Source: Priapulus caudatus (taxonomy: Eukaryota; Priapulida; Priapulimorpha; Priapulimorphida; Priapulidae). From it: 26,288 bases of DNA. The notes beneath the pieces were generated by a model. That model made no database searches and had not been told where the DNA came from. It saw only the letters and a program-made list of their open reading frames with translations. Shown here piece after piece: positions 19,331 through 26,288 of the stretch. Position 1 is the stretch's first letter. Each line of letters opens with the position of its first letter. Both the position numbers and the translations under genes were made by a program. The DNA is taken from positions 7,224 through 33,511 of the forward strand of contig NW_014578379.1 of NCBI RefSeq assembly GCF_000485595.1, written 5' to 3'.

Positions 19331-19846
19331 TCCATCTATGTATACATGCATGTATAGTAACGCAATGTAAACGCGCATTGTGCAAAGTGAATCCCGTTTT
19401 CAGTATTTAATGCTGCTACAGGGGCCCGTTTATTTAGTGTTGCTGCAAGGTGGCATTGATTTAATGCTGCTGCAGGGGCCAGTATATTTTTCGTTTTTTT
19501 CCGTTTTTTGGCTTAGATAACCTCGAAGGTCAAACCCAATGTGCCATGACATTCAGCACCAAAATTTACCCCTACTGTCCATCTTTGACATCTCTAGAGT
19601 GCTCCGTATTGATTTGCATCGAGAACAGACAAAGAGACACACATTCACAAATACGTATTAGATATGCATGCACACACGTAAGTATGTTGATTTTTAATGC
19701 TAAACAAGAACAGAAAAGAACCTAACGTGCGTGCACACTCATCATCATCACACGCGCGCGCACACATACCACCGGATTGATTCGTTCTTCATCCCCAGAT
19801 GGCGCCACGCACATAAGACCTCGCACGCGCTCACATAGACACGTAC
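19245..19846 (-). other. Intron after the Roc exon, with TATC/TGTC repeat
   Basis: Third copy of the block seen at 3153-3886 and 13081-13773. It has a TATC/TGTC run (19261-19333), poly-T stretches and a CACGCGCG tract. Only this copy continues into the full Roc exon. Confidence 0.8.
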
Positions 19847-20012
19847 CTTGTCTTCCCGGCGCCCCCTAGGCCGACGAACATCAGCTTTGTGCGCTTGCAC
19901 TCGACCGATCCGGTCTTCAGGCGACGCAGGTAAGCCATGACCGCCTGGAAACCGTGCACAACTATCTCTTTGGGTGGTGTCCTCATTAGTGGGCACGACT
20001 CCACACCTAGCT
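19847..20012 (-). CDS. Internal exon: start of Roc GTPase domain with Walker A
   Basis: A 166-bp exon with acceptor TGTGTTATAG and donor GTACGT, about 55 residues. It reads ELGVESCPLMRTPPKEIV, then HGFQAVMAYLRRLKTGS, VECKRTKLMFVGLGGAGKT. The PPKEI-x-G-AxxxYLRRL linker followed by the KLMxVG strand and P-loop GxxxxGKT is the classic LRR-to-Roc transition of Roco proteins (LRRK, MFHAS1 and relatives). The P-loop binds the phosphates of GTP. Entry phase matches the LRR exon 20456-20647. It exits two bases into the codon after Thr. The rest of Roc (the DxxG switch region) and COR are not found in the window. Confidence 0.92.
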
Positions 20013-20202
20013 CTATAACACAGCGACATCACTGCACATTAATATGAGCCGATCAACCTAGGGCCCGTTGTTTTTGTATGACAATTTTGTTTTTATATGC
20101 CACGAAGCTAAGATGCGATATATAGCGATAAAAAATGTGAAAAAGCCAGATGAGTTGAATACCGTGACGAAATGATGCCATAAATACCTGTGAGTAGCAA
20201 TG

Positions 20203-20405
20203 AGTAATAATATTGATAATGATAATAATATTATTATTAATAATAATAATGATGAAGATGATGATAATAATAATATTATCATTAATAATAATGATGATGA
20301 AGTTGATGATGATGATAATAATATTATTATTAATAATAATAATGATGATGAAGATGATGATGATAATAATAATATTATTAATAATAATAATAATAATAGT
20401 AATAA
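20203..20405. repeat. GAT/AAT trinucleotide-rich repeat
   Basis: Near-tandem units of ATTATTAATAATAAT and GATGATGATGATAATAATA. The Asn/Asp, Leu/Ser and Met/Ile frames over it are repeat translation. It lies in the intron between the LRR and Roc exons. Confidence 0.9.
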
Positions 20406-20455
20406 CAACTGTAATCTGGTAATGCGTTCTCCAGCAACGTAACGTGACTACACAC

Positions 20456-20647
20456 CTGTGAGTGGCAGGTCTGACAGCTCCTCAGACAGGCTCTCCAGCT
20501 GTGGGCAGTAGCTGATGTTAAGCTTCTGCAGTCTGTTCAGCATCCGCACTTCCCCCGGGATGAACTTAATCGCCTGGTAGGAGAGGTCTAACGAGACGAG
20601 ATGCACGAGAGAGAAGATCTGAGGTGGAAACCCTCCCAGCTTGTCCT
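20456..20647 (-). CDS. Internal exon: last leucine-rich repeats before Roc
   Basis: A 192-bp exon with acceptor TTCCTTGCAG and donor GTGTGTAG, 64 residues. It encodes LRRs such as LVSLDLSYQAIKFIPGEV and LQKLNISYCPQLESL. It enters after two bases, completing Glu with the base left by exon 4147-4547, and exits after one base into 20012-19847. Physically it is about 16 kb on the wrong side of its upstream partner, which supports a misplaced assembly segment. Confidence 0.92.
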
Positions 20648-21598
20648 CTGCAAGGAACACGAGTCATCCGTTACCATGAGAATATGACACGAGTCAAAGG
20701 GAAGACTGAAATAACATAAATTATTGTGCTACTATCGATACGAAACGAAAAATTTATTTAATATATTCCGTTATCCTACGATACGTGATTATTATGCCAA
20801 GTTGATATGATAATCCCAATGCAAATACTTACAATTCACATATCAGTCTGAGTGAGATATTGCCCCCCCCCCTCACCTCCACCTCTTCCCTGGCCATTGT
20901 TACTAGGTCAGTGAAGCTCACTACAGTTTGCACGCATACACGCACGCATACACGGCGAAATGTCGACCGTGCAGCCCTTCATCACTAAGAATCGTTTTCA
21001 GAACGTTCTATCAAAACACTGATTGGCCAGAGCAGCCTATATATATACACGAGCTGCCTCCGCGCTTCTCGCAGTTATATCGCGCTTCGCGCATCGGCAG
21101 TTATAGGCGAGGCGCCACGCGCCTCTGCATCCGGTAAGAAAATGCCCCGCGTGAGAGCCGAGACAGGGACAAATTTGACACCATGAAAACTGCATAAAAT
21201 GTGCCAATTTGGCTGTATTTGTGTGCATATCTGTCTTACCTCTGTATCAATAGTAAGAAAATTAGAACCGAGCACTTTGCGGTAAGGTCGATGGAAATGC
21301 ATCAAAATTCAGCTTTGTTTATAAAACAAAACAAGCATATTTCCTTAAAAGCTGCACAACAATTGCATCAACAATATTCAAGAATTGCGGCACGGCGCAG
21401 TGCGTAGGACTGGGTCGCGTAGGTTTTTGTAAGCCATGTGTGTACGCGGGCGTACGGGGTTACAGCCATGTACCAGTCTCAACCAATCACGACCAAGTGA
21501 TAGCAGCAGCAGCAGGACACGCCGCTAATATATATATATATATATATGACCCAAGAGGAAACACAGCCATCATAAGCCTGTGGTTGGCCGTGCTGCAG

Positions 21599-21600
<2 letters not shown>
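20648..21600. other. Non-coding stretch, probably intron
   Basis: No supported exon. It holds a C run (20864-20873), CACGCATACA repeats (20932-20952) and a TA run (21529-21547). A short GC-rich patch at 21055-21130 with repeated CGCGCTTC is open on both strands but has no domain or matching splice phase. Confidence 0.6.

Positions 21601-21655
<55 letters not shown>
21601..21655. repeat. GA dinucleotide run
   Basis: Pure GAGAGA tract directly before the right copy of the 91-bp repeat. It marks the right end of the misplaced segment. Confidence 0.9.
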
Positions 21656-21659
<4 letters not shown>

Positions 21660-21746
21660 ACTAGATTCAGATCTCTAACATGTACTAGCTAAATATCTTC
21701 CAAGTCGTTTATGCAATGTCAATGCAGTACCCAAGAAAGCGATATA
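21656..21746. repeat. 91-bp direct repeat, right copy
   Basis: Same sequence as 19154-19244. Beyond it the natural intron continues to the right with GATATAATAG. Confidence 0.9.
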
Positions 21747-22124
21747 ATAGTGATAAATGTGTAAATGGCAGAGTTTTTACAGGAAAATAGAGTACTGCTA
21801 GTATCTTCTATGTGGTTTCTCTAAATAAATATGATGAGAATAATATAAATAACCATAAATGGGGATTCTATATTCCTCATATTACAATAGTGGCCAATTT
21901 GTGGTGGCCATGTCGAATGTGTTTTAATATGTCATTACTTACTTACTTGCATGCAACACACATTTGCATTCGACTTTATGTAAATTAACCTGATTTTATA
22001 TTGTAATTTTAAGCTTGTTTTACACTATTTGTAGGCAATATAACTGTGAAGGTAAATTGGTGGATAAAACCAGGGGGGATGCCTCCTTAGTTATGCAGTA
22101 TTTACTGTCGTCTGCTATACATAC
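21747..22124 (-). other. Intron of the MBT-LRR-Roc gene
   Basis: AT-rich intron part between the exons at 22125-22315 and 18900-19108. Nothing else seen. Confidence 0.65.
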
Positions 22125-22315
22125 CCGACAACTAACTGCACTGCAGGGGGCGCTCCGAGCAGAGGAACGATCGTGACGGTGCTGTTGACAGCGCAGGAGA
22201 TTGAACAAGTGAGCAGCTGCTGTGACGTGTTCCTGAGCAGGTTTCCCTGGGACTGTATCGGAGGCGACATCTGTAGGGATCTGATGAAAGCTGGAAACAG
22301 CTCAGAACCTCTTGC
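22125..22315 (-). CDS. Internal exon, unrecognised segment (MBT-LRR-Roc gene)
   Basis: A 191-bp exon with acceptor TACTTGTAG and donor GTATGT, about 63 residues: ARGSELFPAFIRSLQMSP, then NLLRNTSQQLLTCSISCAV, NSTVTIVPLLGAPPAVQLVVG. The first half looks helical; the second looks like beta strands leading into the next exon. Phase 0 entry fits 22582-22709, and exit after two bases fits 18900-19108 (GG plus C gives Gly). A plus-strand frame from 22145 is also open here, but the minus frame is preferred because of the phase match at both ends. Confidence 0.68.
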
Positions 22316-22581
22316 CTACAAGTACCACGATATAACACATAGTTGAATTAGTGTTGTGTTTGTATAAATACTGAACATGCACAGTATTTAACATTTTCAT
22401 GAACGTACTATGAAATATAATACAGGCTGTGTTCGTATAAACACTGAATATATACAGCATTTACATGTACATTATGACATTTTTTGCTGTACCTTCTTCC
22501 ATCGTGACATACCAAAAACTATCATGGACTTACAGCAGCAGTTATAGCAGCCACGTACATGCTGCACAGCATATAACTTAC
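22316..22581 (-). other. Intron of the MBT-LRR-Roc gene
   Basis: Contains two related stretches (about 22345-22395 and 22425-22470) sharing GTGTTCGTATAAAC-like and CAGTATTTA motifs. No exon. Confidence 0.55.
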
Positions 22582-22709
22582 CCACAGAGTGCGCTGGCAT
22601 GCCGCACACATCCCACAGGTGGTGCATGAGTGCCCACTGCTGCTTCCTCCACCGCACAGAGTGCATGCCTCCGCCGATGCCACGTTCCCGTGATGCTGCA
22701 TCACAAGTT
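22582..22709 (-). CDS. Internal exon: six-cysteine zinc-binding cluster
   Basis: A 128-bp exon with acceptor TTGTGCAG and donor GTAAGT, about 43 residues. It starts LVMQHHGNVASAEA and continues CTLCGGGSSSGHS then CTTCGMCAACQRTLW. The spacing is C-x2-C-x9-C-x2-C-x2-C-x2-C with a nearby His, which suggests a zinc-binding ribbon or cluster. I do not recognise the family. A second frame is open through the exon, but its phase does not fit the next exon. Entry after two bases fits 23588-23741 (making Glu); exit is phase 0. Confidence 0.72.
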
Positions 22710-23351
22710 CTGCACAACAGAGACTATACGTGTAACTGTGTAGTTCACACATAACTGACAGACAGCAGTATATAACTGTGTTAGAGAATACCTCCATAGA
22801 ACAGCCACATGTCTGTAAAGGACACCTTTTGGCGTTTCCGGTGATTGACACTTATATGCAGTTTTGACTGTATTCATAAACATATATATAGATTTAATTT
22901 ACAGAAAATATGAACAAAAACGTTCATAAGAATTAGTCTTAGAAGAAGTGAAGCAAGTGAAAAAGAGTCAAAAAGTACAAGTAGACACAACAATAGTTAA
23001 AGCCTTGTTATGGTTAGAGAAAATATTTACATAAATGAATGTCATGTAAGGAGGTAAACAACATATGACCCTATATCACGTCTAGCAATAATAATAAATA
23101 ATAAATAATAATAACTTACTGATTTACACTGCAGACATTATATGCAAATATGTTCACATTACAAATTAAGGCTACTTACTATGAACTACAATACTGTAAA
23201 TTGTATAGGTACTAAGATCACAACAAATCTTAAATCTCCTACAACACTTACCGGCGAATAAAACGCAACAACATACACGGGCGTCACGTCAAAATATGAG
23301 TAAAAAATATGAGAAGCACTTAAACGGCAGGAAGGTAGATACAACTCCTAG
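22710..23351 (-). other. Intron of the MBT-LRR-Roc gene
   Basis: AT-rich, with AATAATAAATAATAA runs at about 23088-23112. No exon or RNA gene seen. Confidence 0.65.
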
Positions 23352-23540
23352 TCACACGCACGCACACGCACGCGCACACAGGTATGCTCCCACGCATGCA
23401 CCCACGCACACACACACGCACGCACGCACCCACCCACGCACGCACGCGCGCACGCACGCACGCACGCACTCACCCACACACGCACGCACCCACGCACGCA
23501 TGTATGCACATACGCACACATGCATGCACGCACACATGTA
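23352..23540. repeat. CACG/CACC microsatellite
   Basis: CACGCACGCACC-type run. Long frames on both strands are repeat translation. Confidence 0.92.
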
Positions 23541-23587
23541 AACGACGGTAGCTATATTCAGCGATGCCTGAGATCATGCAACCTTAC

Positions 23588-23741
23588 CAGGCAGTAGCAG
23601 CAGTGATCTGCTCAGCTTCATCTGGCAGACGGAGTGAGGACAGGCAGCGCCATCTGTTGGATCAACTGGAGTCTCCCACACACAGACGAGGTGTGGTGCT
23701 TTGACTTTAAGGCACAGTTCCACAGAATAGTAACCCTCCAG
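23588..23741 (-). CDS. Internal exon, unrecognised segment (MBT-LRR-Roc gene)
   Basis: A 154-bp exon with acceptor ATACCTTGCAG and donor GTAAGG, about 51 residues: LEGYYSVELCLKVKAPHLV, then CVWETPVDPTDGAAC, PHSVCQMKLSRSLLLLP. It has a beta-like start, a cysteine-containing loop and a Leu-rich helix. Phase 0 entry and one-base exit match the neighbours. I do not recognise the domain. Confidence 0.72.
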
Positions 23742-24537
23742 CTGCAAGGTATGTACCGTGTTAGTAACAATCACACTGAAAAGCAAAACACGTAGGTTTT
23801 AATTTAATTGACCTTATTTCTGCATTTAGCTTACTCAATCTCATTGAACAACAATTCATAACTCAACAATTAACCTCACTGAAAGAACGTAGTTTTTAGT
23901 TTTATTGACTTCACGTGTCCATTTAGATTTTGGTCAATAAATTACGGGGAAGTATGACACATTTACATGTATAGATAATTGTAAATGCAGCTTGGGGTTT
24001 TGATAACAAATAGTTACATACGTATCCATTTTCAATATTACTCACTGCTGATATGCATACATAATACACAGTAATTTAACTGTAAATGAGAACAAAGACG
24101 AAAGTAAATATTTATTCACGGCAAAACTGTGAACACAGCAACACTACAACTGTGTGGAAAACTACAGAAATGGAGAAAAAATCAACTCAACCCATTTTAA
24201 CCAGATATAAATAGAAATATTTAGATTCCTAACCATGTAAAGGCTACACCACATTCCCACTTGAACCACTTGATGCAAGGGTAATTGGACAGTGATACTG
24301 CCTTTGCCATAGGTCTGTCAGCAGTGACACCTATACTATACAATGACTGAAGGTAGGCCTTTCAGTGGAAGAGAAAAGATGTGGAAGATCGTGTATGAAC
24401 CAGCTTCGGTTGAGCTGCAACCACGAAACAGCAAGCTCAACATATATATAAATATATATAACTCATTATTAATTAGGGTCGTTATTATTGATCAGCTCAT
24501 CGCAGTCTCTATACCTGACACCAATAGGATGGCAACG
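23742..24537 (-). other. Intron of the MBT-LRR-Roc gene
   Basis: AT-rich intron without visible repeats except ATATATAAATATATAT near 24441. No exon with matching phase. Confidence 0.6.
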
Positions 24538-24742
24538 ACACACACACAGCACGCCTGCACCACGGCACAGTGCCACACGCACGTGTGCACGCATGCACAC
24601 ACGCGTATGCACGCACGCACACACGCATGTATGCACTCACTCCAATAGGCACGCGCGTACACACACGCACACGAAGGACACGTGTGCAACAGTGCCACAC
24701 GCATGCATGCACGCACACACGCACGCACACACGCACACAGCG
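24538..24742. repeat. CACG/CACA microsatellite, interrupted
   Basis: CACACGCACG units broken by unique words. It includes two copies of the ACAGTGCCACACGCA block (about 24567 and 24689), which hints at a larger unit of about 120 bp. Confidence 0.88.
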
Positions 24743-24801
24743 CGAACTGACATCACGCACGGCACACAAAATTCTGCTCCACTGCTGCCTGCCGGCTGTA
24801 C

Positions 24802-24965
24802 CTGGTAACCTACGCGCTGCTCGTTACAGATGTACTGCATTGACAACGAGCACAGGCCTAGCACGTACTCCATGCACTCGCGCGGCCCCGTCTCCCCCGC
24901 CGCGGGCATCGCCACGCTGTCCGGCGGCCGCACCACCCTCGCTGCCATCTCCAGCTTTGCTGGCG
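24802..24965 (-). CDS. Internal exon, unrecognised segment (MBT-LRR-Roc gene)
   Basis: A 164-bp exon with acceptor CCCCCGGCAG and donor GTACAG, about 55 residues: PAKLEMAARVVRPPDSVAM, then ETGPRECMEYVLGLCSLSM, QYICNEQRVGYQ. It has a Pro/Ala-rich start and a helical second half. Entry (two bases making Ala) fits 25823-26036. Exit is phase 0 into 23588-23741. A second donor, GTTACC, lies 9 bp upstream but gives the wrong phase. Confidence 0.7.
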
Positions 24966-25400
24966 CTGCCGGGGGCAAGCACAGGCGTTCAACAACCAAC
25001 TAGCTTCCCCAGCTTTACTTTTTTTCTTTTTCTTTTATTGTATTTTATTTGGGGGGGGGGCTTAACCTCTACTTACTCTTCGGTTTCTCACTCCTAGTGG
25101 AAATTTTCACAGTGTAGCTTATACTCACAATGCAAGAGGGTTTCACCACTACGTGACTGGCCGAATGTGATTCTAACATTAGTACCTAGACATTTCCGTA
25201 GCAGTAGAGGTAGCATTAGTACATATCTTACCTGTATATTTATTATGTGTCTCGCCTGTACATTAGCACACAGTTTGCCTGTACAATAGTGATTAGTACA
25301 TTTATACACACATCACCTGGACAATTTAGCACACAGTTCACGTGAACATTAGTGATTATAGTACATTTGTACACACAAAATCTGTCTCTATTAGTAAAGC
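24966..25400 (-). other. Intron with T-rich, G-run and diverged 18-bp repeats
   Basis: Contains T-rich sequence, a G run (25051-25060) and, from about 25180, diverged relatives of the 18-bp repeat to the right (TTAGTACAT, CACCTGTACA). No exon. Confidence 0.6.
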
Positions 25401-25406
25401 AGATGA

Positions 25407-25530
25407 GGTCTATGTCCCCCTGACCTCTGTTTGACCTAGCTCGTTTAGCTATTTCTGACTAATTTTCAGAGAAGTTAGTCAGAAATAGCTAAACGAGCCA
25501 AGTCCAACAGAGGTCAGGGCGACATAGACC
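25407..25530. repeat. 56-bp inverted repeat with 12-base loop
   Basis: Left arm 25407-25462 and right arm 25475-25530 pair over 56 bp with about four mismatches. The inner 22 bp (GCTCGTTTAGCTATTTCTGA and onward) are perfect. Arms this long and alike suggest a recent palindromic transposon remnant or foldback element. It would form a strong hairpin in the pre-mRNA. Confidence 0.9.
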
Positions 25531-25589
25531 CTACGAGCATTAGTAAATGCCTCACCTTAAATTAATACACACTAACCGTACGTGTAACC

Positions 25590-25826
25590 TGTACATGAGT
25601 ACGCACCTGTACATAAGTACACACCTGTACATGAGTACACACCTGTACATGATTACGTACCTGTACATGAGTACACACCTGTACATGAGTACACACCTGT
25701 ACATGAGTACACACCTGTACATGAGTACACACCTGTACATGAGTACACACCTGTACATGAGTACGCACCTGTACATGAGTACACACCTGTACATCAACAC
25801 ACACCTCTACATGAGTACACACCTGA
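25590..25826. repeat. 18-bp tandem repeat
   Basis: About 13 copies of GTACATGAGTACACACCT in tandem. The unit is a multiple of three with no stops, so several frames stay open on both strands. These are not genes. The array ends exactly at the donor of the 25823-26036 exon: the last CACCTG supplies the splice site. Confidence 0.93.
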
Positions 25827-26036
25827 TGTGGAGTCAACGTTGGTGAGCATCACGGTGACGTCAACCCCCGCGTGGCGCAGCACGAATCCGCTCGACCACG
25901 CGATGGCGACGGTGACATAGCGTGACAGTGCGGTGACGAGACGCGGCAGCAGTGACGCCGCGTGCTGGTGACACAGCGTGTACGCGTGCACCATCTCCTG
26001 CTCCGTAGCTAGCAGCTTTGGCCGCCAGTAATGCTT
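25823..26036 (-). CDS. Most 5' visible exon, unrecognised helical domain
   Basis: A 214-bp exon with acceptor GTGTGATTTCAG and donor GTGTGTAC, about 71 residues: KHYWRPKLLATEQEMVHAY, then TLCHQHAASLLPRLVTALS, RYVTVAIAWSSGFVLRHAG, VDVTVMLTNVDSTS. It is likely helices followed by a beta strand. LLPRLVTALS and the later W-x-x-G-x-V-L slightly recall COR-type sequence, but the position ahead of MBT and LRR argues against COR. It begins at an acceptor, so the gene continues beyond the right edge of the window. Confidence 0.75.
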
Positions 26037-26128
26037 CTGAAATCACACCCGGTGATTGCGATCAGTGCAGTTCGGCATAGATGTTGAACATTGGTTTAGT
26101 ACAGTTTTTCAATTCAAATCTAGTGTAG

Positions 26129-26288
26129 TATAGAATAGTTTTTAATACAATTTTAATTAATATGGAATGGTTTTGAATGCAATTTTACTTACAATAGAAT
26201 AGATTTTAATAAAATTTTACTTGGTATAGAATGGTTTTTTAATGCAATTTTACATAGTATAGAATAATTTTTAATATAATTTTATTTA
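26129..26288. repeat. AT-rich tandem repeat of about 33 bp
   Basis: Four to five units of about 33 bp with TATAGAATGGTTTTTAATG and CAATTTTACT, running off the right edge. Confidence 0.85.

Noticed and set aside
20058-20442. Poly-Leu/Ser and poly-Asn/Asp frames
   Set aside because: They are translations of the GAT/AAT repeat between two real exons.
22145-22345. Plus-strand exon candidate overlapping 22125-22315
   Set aside because: It has an acceptor-like start and an open frame to a stop, but no partner exons on the plus strand. The minus-strand reading fits its neighbours at both ends.
25547-25846. Frames with a YMSTHL-type 6-residue repeat on the plus strand and repeats on the minus strand
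   Set aside because: The 18-bp tandem unit is divisible by three and has no stops, so frames stay open without coding.
25823-26036. COR domain of a Roco protein
   Set aside because: It shares only loose features (LLPRL, W-x-x-G), and it lies N-terminal of the MBT, LRR and Roc parts, whereas COR always follows Roc.

Overview
The window looks like invertebrate animal nuclear DNA. Short GC-rich exons (86 to 401 bp) with good splice sites sit in AT-rich introns packed with microsatellites, minisatellites and small transposon remnants. I cannot name the species. I see no bacterial, viral or organellar gene and no plus-strand gene that I trust.

All supported coding sequence is on the minus strand. 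Nineteen exons can be linked because the reading phase at each donor fits the next acceptor. The 5'-to-3' order is 26036-25823, 24965-24802, 23741-23588, 22709-22582, 22315-22125, 19108-18900, 18662-18565, 17223-17104, 16872-16724, 16410-16322, 15345-15260, 14632-14536, 14319-14134, 6989-6874, 6246-6109, 5357-5185, 4547-4147, then 20647-20456 and 20012-19847. This gives about 1,020 codons of one large protein, open at both ends. In order it shows an unrecognised N-terminal part, a cysteine cluster of zinc-binding type, a beta-rich stretch that faintly resembles a GOLD domain, a clear MBT (malignant brain tumor) domain core plus the start of a second MBT-like arm, about 300 unrecognised and probably helical residues, leucine-rich repeats, and the start of a Roc (Ras of complex proteins) GTPase domain with Walker A motif GLGGAGKT. 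An MBT module in a protein that runs into LRR-Roc is an architecture I do not recognise, and it is the main discovery candidate.

The assembly is scrambled. Block 1435-3158 repeats 7018-8637. Block 3153-3886 repeats 13081-13773 and 19245-19870. Block 3887-6996 repeats 9885-12906. In each case one copy is full of single-base indels, and a run of exactly 25 Ns lies at 13056-13080. This looks like gap filling with uncorrected long reads, partly from a second haplotype. The segment 19245-21655, flanked by a 91-bp direct repeat (19154-19244 and 21656-21746), holds the last LRR exon and the Roc exon. Splice phase and the partial copy beside 3886 indicate that it belongs just left of 4147.

Layout: 1-1430 is a 31-bp minisatellite; 1435-3886 are noisy duplicate blocks; 3887-6996 holds four exons and a small hAT-type element; 7018-8637 is non-coding; 8640-9690 has an orphan EF-hand exon and a doubtful ORF; 9690-12906 is a noisy second copy of the four-exon block; 13081-13895 is a duplicate block plus a CT run; 14134-19108 holds the middle exons, including the MBT core; 19245-21655 is the misplaced segment; 21747-26288 holds the 5' exons and several tandem repeats.
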